Under the pieces are notes generated by a model. It made no database searches. It was not told where the DNA came from and was given only the letters and a program-made list of their open reading frames with translations. Shown in pieces: positions 19,255-28,839 of a DNA stretch of 64,000 bases (position 1 is its first letter; every line of letters starts with the position of its first letter). The position numbers and the translations under genes were made by a program. Origin of the DNA: Enhygromyxa salina (lineage in GTDB: Bacteria; Myxococcota_A; Polyangia; Nannocystales; Nannocystaceae); contig NZ_JMCC02000009.1 in NCBI RefSeq assembly GCF_000737335.2, positions 62,001-126,000 on the forward strand, written 5' to 3'.

Positions 19255-22062
19255 ATGATCGCGTCGCCTTCACAAGAGCTGGACACCAGCCACCTGGAAA
19301 CCGAGACCCTCGCAGGCAGCCACGAGACCCCCGAAGGCAGCGACGACACCATCCCCAGCATTCGTCTGTGTGGTGAGAGCGCAGGTTCAACGGTGGCGGC
19401 GGGCTCGATGATCGGCCGCTACAGGATCCGCGAGCGGCTCGGGGCAGGCGGCATGGGCGAGGTGTTCTCGGCCCACGACCTCGAGCTCGATCGCGTCGTC
19501 GCGCTGAAGCTGATAAACCAACACGGCGGCGCCAGCACCCGCGGCACGTCTGGCCGCGAGTGCGAGCGGCTCCGGCTCGAGGCGCAGTCGCTCGCGCGTC
19601 TGTCCCACCCCAATGTCGTCCACGTATACGAGGTTGGCAGCCACGAAGGCCGGACCTTCCTGGCGATGGAGCTGATCAACGGGCCAACCCTCGCCGACTG
19701 GGAGCCCGACTCCCTCGCCGAGATCGTCTCTGTCTACGCCCAGGCGGGCAGCGGGCTCGCGGCCGCCCACGCCGCCGGACTGGCGCACCGCGACTTCAAG
19801 CCAAGCAACGTGTTGATCGGCGCCGAGGGCCGGGTCCGGGTCGTTGACTTTGGACTCGCCGTCCCCAAACAAATGATCATCGAGGCCGCGCCAACGCTCG
19901 GCGACGAGAGCAACGAAGACGGCCGCGCCGCCTCGGCCAGCCTCGCGGGTCCAGGCACGCTGCCTTACATGGCGCCGGAGCAGGCCTTCATGGGCACGGG
20001 CGGGGCGCTGGCGGATCAGTTCAGCTTCTGTGTCTCGCTGTTCGAGGCGCTCTACGGCGCGCGGCCGTTCCCGGCCAAGGGTGTGATGGAGCTGCTCTAC
20101 AAGCTCGACACCTGCACGGTCGAGTTCCCGGCGGAGCCACCCAAGTTTGCCGTGCCCCGGTGGCTGAAGCGCTTGTTGTTGCGTGGGCTCTCGCGCCGTC
20201 CAGAGCAACGCTTTGACACCATGGACGCGCTGGTGACGGAGCTGAGCCGCGATCGCCAGCGGCTGTGGCGTCGCGTCGGGTTCGCGGGGGCCGTCGCGGG
20301 CATCACCGCGCTCACCGTGCTGGCTGGCTCGGCGGCGCTGCAACCCGACGCGCCCGCGCAGCTGCCGGAGCCAGTGCTCGACGGGGTCTGGGATGCCCAG
20401 CGGCGGGCCGAGCTGTCCCAGGCGTTTGCTTCGCTCGCGCAGCCCGGTGACAGCGAGCTCGCCCAACCAGCGGCGCCAACATGGGCCGCGGGCAGCGAGG
20501 CCACGGTGGTCGCCGAGCTCGATGACTGGTCGCAGCACTGGCTCAGCGAGGCCCGCGACGGTGAGCGTCTGCAAGATCCTGCGACCCGCGACGCGGTCCG
20601 GGCCTGTCTCGCCGGCCAGCGCGAGCAAGTGAACTTCACGATCAACGCGCTGCTCACCGGTGACTCGGTGCTGCTCGAGGGCGCCGTCGCGGCCGTCGAC
20701 GCGCTGCCGGAGCCCTCGCGCTGCGACGCCAAGCATGCGGCTGCGTTCGCCAGCGCAGACGCCGAGCTGATGCTGCCTGCGCTCCAAGAGCTGGCCCAAG
20801 CTGCCGCCCAGCGCGGACTGGGTCACGTCGAGCAGGCCCGGGTTGGCGCCGACGCGGTGTTGCGTCAGGCCCAGGCCCACGGGTGGGCGAGCGTCGAGCT
20901 CGCGGCGCTGCGCCAGCGCGGGCTCGCAGAGATCGACGCGGGTCGCCGCGCCGCTGGGCTCGCGGATCTTCAGCGAGCCCGCGAGCTGGCGATCCGCACG
21001 GGCGACCACCGCACCGAGGCCGAGCTGTGGGTCGAGCTGGTCTGGGCCGGGCGCAACCTCGACAACCTCGAGCTGCGTCGGGATCGGCTGGACACCGCGC
21101 GCGCTCACGTAGATGCGCTGCTGAGCGCCAGCGACTCGAGCGAGGCCAATCGGCGCGCGCAGCTGTTGCAGGCGACGGTGCGGCTGAGCGCAGCCTTGGA
21201 TCACATGGACACCGGCGAAGCGGCGCTGGCCGAGCCGTTGTTGCTCGAGGGCCTGCGCCAGCTCGACGGCGTCGACGCTGGCGACTCCATCCTCGCGATC
21301 GATCACCTTCACGTGCTCGCGCTCGCCCGCGCCCAAGCTGGCCTGTTCGAGCAGGCCGACTACGACTATCGCCGCGCGCTCGCCCGGGCCGAGCGGGTTC
21401 GCGGGCAAGACCACCCAAGCAACGCGCGGATCTGGCATGACGCCGGGGCGCTGGCGCACGAGCGCGGTGAGCTCGAGCTCGCCCGCGAGCGCTTGGTGCG
21501 GGCCCGCAACATCCGGGCCGCCGCGCTGCGCGTCGATCACCCCGAGCTCGCCCGCAGCGAGCTCGGCCTGGCCTCACTCGAGTTCGTGGCCCAGCGCTAC
21601 GAGGTCGCCAAGGACCACGCCCAGCAGGCGCTGCGCTCGCTCGAGCAAGCGACCGGAGACCGCGACGCGCTGCCCGAGACCCTGCGCTTGCTCGGTCAGC
21701 TCGAGGCTCGGGAGTCCCGCTGGGAAGCGGCCGTGGGCTACTACGAGCGCTCGCTCGCGCTCATGCCCACGCCCGGGATCCAGCGTTCGCTCGTCGAGCT
21801 CGAGCTTGGCAAGTCGCTCGCCGCGCTTGGCCAGCACCAGCGCGCGCTGCCCTTGATCGACGCCGCGCTGCCGCCGATCGCCGCGCGGCTCGGCCCGGCG
21901 CACTGCCATCAAATGGTCCGCAGCTACGAGCGCCACGCCGAGTCTTCGCTGAACTTGGGCCTGCCCGCCCAGGCGATCGCCAGCCTCGAGAGCGGGCTGG
22001 CTTGCGCAAAAGATCCCAGCACCCGCGCGCGGCTCGAGGCTGAGCTGCAGCGGCTTCACTGA
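19255..22062 (+). CDS. Ser/Thr protein kinase with C-terminal transmembrane segment and TPR array (kinase 1)
   Basis: 935 residues from the ATG at 19255; the frame is open further upstream, but that part does not look like a kinase N-terminus. The Gly loop is GAGGMGEVF, the VALKLI Lys lies at about residue 85, the catalytic loop is HRDFKPSN, DFGLA is present, and the APE motif is YMAPEQAF. A hydrophobic helix (GAVAGITALTVLAGSAAL) separates kinase from a C-terminal region of some 560 residues of TPR-like helices. This is a common myxobacterial layout. HRDFK in place of HRDLK is typical of the myxobacterial TPR-kinase group. A small Thr-rich gene follows 32 bases later. Confidence 0.9.
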   Translation: MIASPSQELDTSHLETETLAGSHETPEGSDDTIPSIRLCGESAGSTVAAGSMIGRYRIRERLGAGGMGEVFSAHDLELDRVVALKLINQHGGASTRGTSGRECERLRLEAQSLARLSHPNVVHVYEVGSHEGRTFLAMELINGPTLADWEPDSLAEIVSVYAQAGSGLAAAHAAGLAHRDFKPSNVLIGAEGRVRVVDFGLAVPKQMIIEAAPTLGDESNEDGRAASASLAGPGTLPYMAPEQAFMGTGGALADQFSFCVSLFEALYGARPFPAKGVMELLYKLDTCTVEFPAEPPKFAVPRWLKRLLLRGLSRRPEQRFDTMDALVTELSRDRQRLWRRVGFAGAVAGITALTVLAGSAALQPDAPAQLPEPVLDGVWDAQRRAELSQAFASLAQPGDSELAQPAAPTWAAGSEATVVAELDDWSQHWLSEARDGERLQDPATRDAVRACLAGQREQVNFTINALLTGDSVLLEGAVAAVDALPEPSRCDAKHAAAFASADAELMLPALQELAQAAAQRGLGHVEQARVGADAVLRQAQAHGWASVELAALRQRGLAEIDAGRRAAGLADLQRARELAIRTGDHRTEAELWVELVWAGRNLDNLELRRDRLDTARAHVDALLSASDSSEANRRAQLLQATVRLSAALDHMDTGEAALAEPLLLEGLRQLDGVDAGDSILAIDHLHVLALARAQAGLFEQADYDYRRALARAERVRGQDHPSNARIWHDAGALAHERGELELARERLVRARNIRAAALRVDHPELARSELGLASLEFVAQRYEVAKDHAQQALRSLEQATGDRDALPETLRLLGQLEARESRWEAAVGYYERSLALMPTPGIQRSLVELELGKSLAALGQHQRALPLIDAALPPIAARLGPAHCHQMVRSYERHAESSLNLGLPAQAIASLESGLACAKDPSTRARLEAELQRLH

Positions 22063-22094
22063 CAACCGTAACGCCGACTCACACAAGAGACATC

Positions 22095-22283
22095 ATGCCA
22101 AACACGACCACGTCCACCAGCACCGATCCCCGCGACACCAGCACGAGCAGCAGCACGTCCACGACGTCCACGACGTCCACGACGCCGACCAGCCGCGTCA
22201 CCTCTGGCACCACCTCGACCCGCGGGGATGACGACGACGACCCCAACGGCGGGATCGTCATCATCGGCCGCGGCGGCCCCTGA
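22095..22283 (+). CDS. Small Thr/Ser-rich acidic protein downstream of kinase 1
   Basis: 62 residues from an ATG with a weak AGAG motif upstream. The first two-thirds is almost only Thr, Ser and Pro; then comes a run of five Asp and a C-terminal GGIVIIGRGGP. There is no signal peptide. The position right behind the kinase and the density of hydroxyl residues make it a candidate phosphorylation substrate, but that is inference. The repetitive composition also makes chance translation possible. Confidence 0.45.
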   Translation: MPNTTTSTSTDPRDTSTSSSTSTTSTTSTTPTSRVTSGTTSTRGDDDDDPNGGIVIIGRGGP

Positions 22284-22347
22284 GGGTTGCGGTGATTCGC
22301 ACCTGACGGGTCTTGTCGCTTCGCTTTGCTTCGGGCCTCGACTGGGT

Positions 22348-23100
22348 TCACGCCCGCGGGAGGGCCCGGCGCAACGCGTCACGCTCGAGCGTTGGAAACG
22401 CGTGCTCGCACCACAGCGCCCGGTAGCCGTCCTCGCCGAAGCGGGCGAGCACGTCGTCGAGGCACGCGAGCACGGCCGCGCCCAATTCCATCGCGGTGCA
22501 GTCGACGCTCAGCAACGGCTCACCGTCTTCGTCGCGTCCGCGGCCGGACGCCGCGAACAGCGAGATCGTCAGGCTGACCCGCTCGCCCACGCGGCGGGCG
22601 ACCCAGCGGTACGCGCCGGGCTCCTCTTCGAAGCTGCCGCGCGCGATCGGGTCTCCGCGCAGGATCATGTTGGCGAGGGCTCCCAGATCGCCAAGCGCGT
22701 CGCCAATGTATGACGCCGACAGGTCGATTGCGCCCTGGGCGCTCGCCACCACCGCTGACGCCCAACCCGCGCCGGTCGGATAGAACCCGATCATCACGGC
22801 TCGCTGGCGATCCCGTTCGTCGAACAGCGCGTCGAGGTGATCGCTCAAGCGGGCGTCGTGGTCCGGTATCGGCCACACGCGGGTGTGGATGTGTTCGCTC
22901 GCGGGGATCCGTGCGAGCGCGTGGTAGCGCTGACGGATCTCCGCCAAATCGAGGTGGCGAGCGTCGACCTCGAGGTCCACGTCGACCCACCAGCGCTGAC
23001 GCGCCCGGGTTGGGTTCAGCGTCGCGCCGTGATGTTCGGCGAAGCGTGCCCCGTCGTCGGCCGAGACGAAGGGAAGCGAGACGCGGAGGTAGGAGCGCAT
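22348..23100 (-). CDS. Conserved-looking protein of unknown function
   Basis: 250 residues, ATG start, no signal peptide or membrane span. Composition and third-position GC fit a real gene. It opens with RSYLRVSLPFVSADDGARFAEHHGA, with a later LSASYIGDALGDLGALANMILRG, and is rich in Arg, Asp and Glu. No catalytic motif was recognised. It stands between the small Thr-rich gene (convergent) and a lipoprotein gene (divergent). Confidence 0.65.
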   Translation of the reverse strand: MRSYLRVSLPFVSADDGARFAEHHGATLNPTRARQRWWVDVDLEVDARHLDLAEIRQRYHALARIPASEHIHTRVWPIPDHDARLSDHLDALFDERDRQRAVMIGFYPTGAGWASAVVASAQGAIDLSASYIGDALGDLGALANMILRGDPIARGSFEEEPGAYRWVARRVGERVSLTISLFAASGRGRDEDGEPLLSVDCTAMELGAAVLACLDDVLARFGEDGYRALWCEHAFPTLERDALRRALPRA

Positions 23101-23218
23101 GTCGGCGGCTACGATACCCGGGTGGGCTTGGCCACGTGGGGCGCCGAGCTCCCGTGCGACCGAGATGGGCCCGCAGGTTTGGGCGCGCTTGCCACGGCTC
23201 CCGACTAGGTGACATCCT

Positions 23219-24334
<1,116 letters not shown>

Positions 24335-24434
24335 GGCGCTCGAGACCTGGCGGTTGGGCGACATGCTCGCCGCGCCCAGCGAGGCCCACGGGGGTGCTCG
24401 ATCCCCCGCTCGCCTCAACTTGCACTGACCCAAG

Positions 24435-25178
24435 ATGATGATTGAATCGGCTGCTCCTGGCAAACAGGCATTCTATCAGCTGTGCGAGCTGGTGAACTAC
24501 GAGGATCCTGCTCCGATGTGGTCGAGGATCTGTGAGTGGAGCCAGGTGTTGACGCTCGCCCAACCTACGTTGCCGCCTCGCATCGTCGAGCTAGGCAGCG
24601 GGTTGTCGTTCAAGATAATCTTCGCGCTGCAGATCCTAGGCTACTCGCAAGAGCTCGAGACCATTGATCTGGACATCGCCAGTCTGAGCGCACAGGCTCA
24701 GGTGCATCGCTACCTCGAGCCAGGCTTCTCCATCAAGCTGTCTGCCCAAGATGTCACAACCAGGCAGTTTGCTGGCGACTCATGCCTGGTAGTCGGAAAT
24801 CATTTTGTCGATGACTTCATCGCCAACCAGTTTCCCATACCAGCCTTCCCTCGAGCGAAGGCGTACTCCGATCCGGAAATGCACAGGCGCTACTGGTTGC
24901 AGCTCGCTTCGCTTGGCGCAGGGCGCATCGCACATCACTTGGCTTCCATACTATTGGCCCGCTGCGATGCGCCGCTCCTGCTAAATAACTACATCTCCAG
25001 GTTTGAGGGTACGCACGGGCTAGAGGAGAAGGTGACCTTCGTCAACAGTGTCATGGCCAAGTTGGCAGATCTGCTCACCAAGTCAGGTCACCACACGCAG
25101 CTGTTGTCTCGCAAGAATGACGTGTGGCTCTACAAAAAGCGGTGCATGGCTCAGGAGTGTCGCCATGCCGGCAAGTAG
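24435..25178 (+). CDS. SAM-dependent methyltransferase-like protein
   Basis: 247 residues (ATG at 24435 or 24438). IVELGSGLSFKIIFALQIL is a glycine-rich SAM-binding motif I, and ETIDLDIASL gives the acidic residue after strand 2, which fits a class I methyltransferase. VVGNHFVDDFIANQ may lie in the substrate-binding region. The gene overlaps the start of the SelO-like gene by 14 bases, so the two are surely co-translated. The cassette 24435-27102 is visibly lower in GC and less biased at third positions than neighbours, suggesting acquisition from elsewhere. The methyl acceptor is unknown. Confidence 0.65.
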   Translation: MMIESAAPGKQAFYQLCELVNYEDPAPMWSRICEWSQVLTLAQPTLPPRIVELGSGLSFKIIFALQILGYSQELETIDLDIASLSAQAQVHRYLEPGFSIKLSAQDVTTRQFAGDSCLVVGNHFVDDFIANQFPIPAFPRAKAYSDPEMHRRYWLQLASLGAGRIAHHLASILLARCDAPLLLNNYISRFEGTHGLEEKVTFVNSVMAKLADLLTKSGHHTQLLSRKNDVWLYKKRCMAQECRHAGK

Positions 25179-27102
25179 CGGTTCGAAGCAGCCTCTGGCT
25201 CGGCTGGCCGATCCCAAGCACACTCCCGCCGCGGTGCAGCGCTTGGGCGAGCGGGTGTTTGTCACGATCAAGCTGCGTCGAATACCTCTGGGCGAGATCG
25301 AGCTGGCCTTCTTCAACAGGGATATCGCAGCGAGGCTCGGGTATGAGTGTCTGGAGGGCTTCGAGGCGATGGAGCCGCTGGCGTGTGAGGCTTTTGGCCT
25401 CGAGGTCGACGAGCGCGGCTCACACTTGGCATGGGTTGATCGGCAGGAAGATCCCCTGGGCATTGCCATGAGCGGCAACCAAGGGTCAGGGAGGGCCGCC
25501 TATGTCGGGCGAAGCATCAACTTGAAGGGGATTGGCCGAACGCCGCTCGCCTTGGCGCCACGCGACTCCGACCACGGACACGGATACGTCGACATCGTCG
25601 ACGCGGCCTGGGAGTGTGTCGCAAGCGACCTGTTCTACTTCGACTCCAGCTTTGGTACATCACCAACTCTGGCCCTGCTCAGGCGAAGGCAGCCGCGCTG
25701 GATCACTACCGAGTATGAATCTGCGGAGGTCGAGACGGCGATCGTGGCTCGCGTAGATAACGGCGCTCTCGACCGGCCGACCCACTTGTTTGTGCCGGGG
25801 GCCGAGTTGCGAGCGTCGCTGCTCGACATGACGCGCGCCTTCGCTCGGCAAGAGGCCGAGAAATTCACGCTGGGAGTCGTTCATGGCGCCTTCTCGGCGG
25901 GCAATATATCCGTTCACGGGCATATCTTGGACATGGACACCGTGCGCAGTGTGCTGGGGCGACACCCGCAGTATTCGCGCACCGCTCGGTACACATCCAA
26001 CAGCTTTGGGTTGGAGTGGAGGGGCGCTCTGAGGATCTTGGAGAGCCTCGCTGCCAGCGAGCGAAACAACCCGGACAAGCTGAGCATAGAGGTAATCTCG
26101 AGCGTGTTTCATCGTGAGTACGAACTCACCTTGGCGAAGACGTCGTTGTTGTCATTCGGTGTTCCCAAACAAAATATCGAGCGTGTCGTCGCCATCTGCC
26201 CGGACGACGTTCAATTTCTCGTGTCCGAGTTCAAGGCCCTGGCCCAGCTGGCCTTTCCGGATCTCAGCGCTCTGTTCACTGGGTGGGTAGGGGCGCCCAG
26301 GGTCGAGGTCTTCGACTTCTCGCACTTCCTCCGGCACTATCATCGGCTACGCCAAGCCGCGCTGGATGTGGAAGCGAGGGTCATGGGGGGGCTGAAATTG
26401 CTTCGTCGGTCAGAGCCTCGGTTTGAGGTCGTTGGCAACGCTCGGATGTCCAAAGAAGTCGAGGATCATGTTCGCCAGCGGCACATGGTCGAGGACTTCA
26501 GCCAACTCGTGGCCCTCGAGCAGCGCGCGCGCGCGTTCATCCTCCGGTTTGATGGCTTCTGCTCCAAAGTAGAGAGGGCGAGCTTGCTCGACTCCGAATC
26601 TGTCATCGATCGAACATACGTCATCAATGAAGAGCGGTTCTACTCGAGCGGCTACGGCCAGTGGTGGGTCGAGAACCTCCTAGAAGCCAGGCGCCAAGGG
26701 GACTTGGGCAAGGAGAACCTCAATCGGTGCATAGAGGCCATGACGCGAGCCAATCGGCGGCTGTCGGGGAACCAGCGCTACGGCTTGGGCACGACCACTG
26801 ACATGAGGGTGTTCAAGCAGGGGGTCGTCGGGAGGCTGGTGAGCGGCGCCGGCAAGTACTGCTATTTTCACGAGCCCTTCGCGGAGAACCTCGAGCCCAC
26901 TGCCATTCGAGTGAACGGGTCTGCGCTGCGGCTGAGCGGGAAGGTGTCAAGTGACGGTCGAGTGTGGGTTTCCGAGCAGCTGAGTATGATGGACATGCCC
27001 GAACAGGCGCAGTTCGAGTTGCTGTGTGGCGCGACGCCGATTGCTCTCGAGGACTACTACAATACACAGCCGAGCATCCCCTTTGCGTTGGTTCCTGCTT
27101 GA
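25165..27102 (+). CDS. Divergent SelO (YdiU)-like pseudokinase-fold protein
   Basis: 645 residues; the ATG at 25165 is placed 8 bases after CAGGAG. By eye it aligns with SelO/YdiU protein AMPylases: GSGRA (Arg110), NLKGIGRTP (Lys121), WECVASDL (Glu150, matching the RESLASEA helix) and, without gaps, HGAFSAGNISVHGHILD against the SelO HGxxNTDNMSxxGxxxD block. Asn247 and the DFG-like Asp256 are kept, but the Asp that precedes the Asn in SelO is Gly246. SelO transfers AMP to protein hydroxyls. With this change the chemistry could differ. It is longer than typical SelO, with about 250 extra C-terminal residues of no recognised family. Partner: the upstream methyltransferase. Confidence 0.65.
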   Translation: MPASSGSKQPLARLADPKHTPAAVQRLGERVFVTIKLRRIPLGEIELAFFNRDIAARLGYECLEGFEAMEPLACEAFGLEVDERGSHLAWVDRQEDPLGIAMSGNQGSGRAAYVGRSINLKGIGRTPLALAPRDSDHGHGYVDIVDAAWECVASDLFYFDSSFGTSPTLALLRRRQPRWITTEYESAEVETAIVARVDNGALDRPTHLFVPGAELRASLLDMTRAFARQEAEKFTLGVVHGAFSAGNISVHGHILDMDTVRSVLGRHPQYSRTARYTSNSFGLEWRGALRILESLAASERNNPDKLSIEVISSVFHREYELTLAKTSLLSFGVPKQNIERVVAICPDDVQFLVSEFKALAQLAFPDLSALFTGWVGAPRVEVFDFSHFLRHYHRLRQAALDVEARVMGGLKLLRRSEPRFEVVGNARMSKEVEDHVRQRHMVEDFSQLVALEQRARAFILRFDGFCSKVERASLLDSESVIDRTYVINEERFYSSGYGQWWVENLLEARRQGDLGKENLNRCIEAMTRANRRLSGNQRYGLGTTTDMRVFKQGVVGRLVSGAGKYCYFHEPFAENLEPTAIRVNGSALRLSGKVSSDGRVWVSEQLSMMDMPEQAQFELLCGATPIALEDYYNTQPSIPFALVPA

Positions 27103-27150
27103 CCGGCGGGCGCGCTGATGACCGTGCTCGAGGACGTGGTTGGCTTCCCG

Positions 27151-27939
27151 TCAGCCCTGGGTCTTGGTCCGCGGCCCCACGAAGCGGTACAGCCCCCGCC
27201 GGGAGTCCGCCGCGAGCCAGGCTTGAAGGTAGCGGAGCTCGGGGGTGTCGGGGAGGTCCTCGAGGGCCTCCCCGGACCGAAGGCGGCGGACGGCCTCGAC
27301 AACGCTGCCCAGCCGCGCGCCGTCGATCCCCGCGCGGCGCAGGCCAAGGAGGTTGGTGCGGTAGTGAAGCGGTGGCTCGCCGGCGAGCAAGGTGTAGGGA
27401 AGGACGTCCCGGCGAATGGCGAGCAGGCCGGCGACCATGGCGTAGGCGCCGATCCGGCACCATTGATGCGCCATGCTGCCGCCGCCAATGAAGGCACGCG
27501 GGCCGACCTCGACGTGGCCGCCGAGCGTGACCCCAGTCGCGAGGATCACCCCGTCATCGAGATGGCAGTCGTGAGCGACGTGGCTGGTGGTCATCAGATA
27601 GCAGCGCGAGCCGATTCGGGTTGGGATGTCCTCGGAGGTAGCGAGCGAGACGTTCGAGCCCTCGCGAAACACATTTTGATCGCCGATCACCAGGCTGGTG
27701 GGGGTGCGCGGATCGAACTCGAGGTGCTGGGGGCGCGTGCCGAGCACAGCGTGCGAGGCCACGTAGTTGTTGCTGCCCATGCTCACTCCGCGCCGAATGA
27801 CAGCGTGGTGCTCGACTACGCAGCCGTCGCCAAGGCTAACGCCGTCCTCGATGACCGCACCAAACCCGATCTCGACCCCCTCACCGAGACAGGCGGTCGC
27901 GGCCACGTACGCCCCCGGATGGATGCTCGTCGAAGCCAT
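27151..27939 (-). CDS. lpxA: Acyl-[ACP]--UDP-sugar O/N-acyltransferase LpxA
   Basis: 262 residues, the usual LpxA length. The N-terminal two-thirds is a left-handed beta-helix of hexapeptide repeats (IGFGAVIEDGVSLGDGC). The catalytic histidine is the second in SHVAHDC (about residue 123), and GGGSMAHQWCRIG matches the conserved LpxA segment. It performs the first step of lipid A synthesis. The gene follows gnnB and gnnA in an operon (9-base gap after gnnA), which suggests its acceptor is UDP-GlcNAc3N rather than UDP-GlcNAc, making the first acylation an amide. LpxD was considered and excluded because its N-terminal domain is missing. Convergent with the SelO-like gene. Confidence 0.88.
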   Translation of the reverse strand: MASTSIHPGAYVAATACLGEGVEIGFGAVIEDGVSLGDGCVVEHHAVIRRGVSMGSNNYVASHAVLGTRPQHLEFDPRTPTSLVIGDQNVFREGSNVSLATSEDIPTRIGSRCYLMTTSHVAHDCHLDDGVILATGVTLGGHVEVGPRAFIGGGSMAHQWCRIGAYAMVAGLLAIRRDVLPYTLLAGEPPLHYRTNLLGLRRAGIDGARLGSVVEAVRRLRSGEALEDLPDTPELRYLQAWLAADSRRGLYRFVGPRTKTQG

Positions 27940-27948
27940 CGGTCGACT

Positions 27949-28839
27949 CTACTGCGCGCTCAGCTGCGCGGCGAAGCGCACGGCCTCGACCCCTGCCTCG
28001 AGCGTGACGAGCTCGGCCCGATCTTGATCCAGGACCGCGGCGCAGAAGCCTTCGAGCTCGCACCGCAGCGCGTCGAACTCTGGCTCGGCCCGGTAGATGA
28101 CGCGGGGGACGGGGTCGTGCGCGGGCGTCAGCGATAGCTCGCGGGCGACCAGATCGGCGATCAGGTGGCCGCGCGCGCCGATGGCCTCGAGCCGGCGCTC
28201 GCGCTTGGCCGCGCTGCGATCGGCGACGAGCGACAAGCGCGTACCTTCGCGCAGCGCCCCCTCGGCGTGGACCTTGTCGCGGCTCGTATGCGTTGGCCGC
28301 AGCTGCGCGATTCCACTTCCCATCCAGGCCAGAAGATCGAGGTCGTGGAGCGCGAGATCGAGGCCGACGCTCAACTCCCAGCTGCGGGCTGGAGGTGGAC
28401 CGCGGCGCAGCGCGATGAACTCGTGGAGCGGCGCGATCTGTGGCAGTGAGGCCGCGAGCGCGCGCGCGGCCGGGTTGAAGCGCTCGACGTGACCGACCCC
28501 CGCGACCAGGCCGGCTGTCCGAAACGTGGCCTCGATCTGCCTCGCCGCGCCCACGCTGGTTGCGAGCGGCTTTTCGAACAGGGCGTGGACGCCCGCGCTG
28601 GCGAGGGCGGTTGCGATGGCGACGTTTTGGCTCGGCGGCGTGGCGACGATCGCCGCGTCGATGCCTAGCCCCAGCAGCTCGTCGCAGCTAGCGACCCTTC
28701 TGAGGCCCGACACGGTCGCCCGAGGGTCAGGATCCGCGGCGGCGACGAGCTCGACCCCGGCGAGACCCATACACAGCCGCGCGTGCCTGCGACCGAAGTG
28801 CCCGAGCCCGATCACGCCGAGGCGCAGGCGAGCGCTCAC
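27949..28839 (-). CDS. gnnA: Gfo/Idh/MocA-type oxidoreductase, probable GnnA
   Basis: 296 residues from a GTG that overlaps the end of the upstream aminotransferase gene by four bases (GTGA). The N-terminus LRLGVIGLGHFGRRHARL is the NAD-binding fold. EKPLATS carries the EKP motif of the Gfo/Idh/MocA family. In Acidithiobacillus and Leptospira, GnnA oxidises the 3-OH of UDP-GlcNAc; GnnB then transaminates it, giving UDP-2,3-diamino-glucose for LpxA. The assignment here rests on the three-gene context; the domain family alone would also fit other nucleotide-sugar dehydrogenases. Confidence 0.78.
   Translation of the reverse strand: MSARLRLGVIGLGHFGRRHARLCMGLAGVELVAAADPDPRATVSGLRRVASCDELLGLGIDAAIVATPPSQNVAIATALASAGVHALFEKPLATSVGAARQIEATFRTAGLVAGVGHVERFNPAARALAASLPQIAPLHEFIALRRGPPPARSWELSVGLDLALHDLDLLAWMGSGIAQLRPTHTSRDKVHAEGALREGTRLSLVADRSAAKRERRLEAIGARGHLIADLVARELSLTPAHDPVPRVIYRAEPEFDALRCELEGFCAAVLDQDRAELVTLEAGVEAVRFAAQLSAQ

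Noticed and set aside
24335..24434. Precursor peptide gene upstream of the methyltransferase
   Set aside because: Only 100 bases, with no start plus ribosome site giving a credible peptide.
27151..27939. LpxD
   Set aside because: Length and lack of the uridine-binding N-terminal domain fit LpxA; the catalytic SHVAHDC block is of LpxA type.
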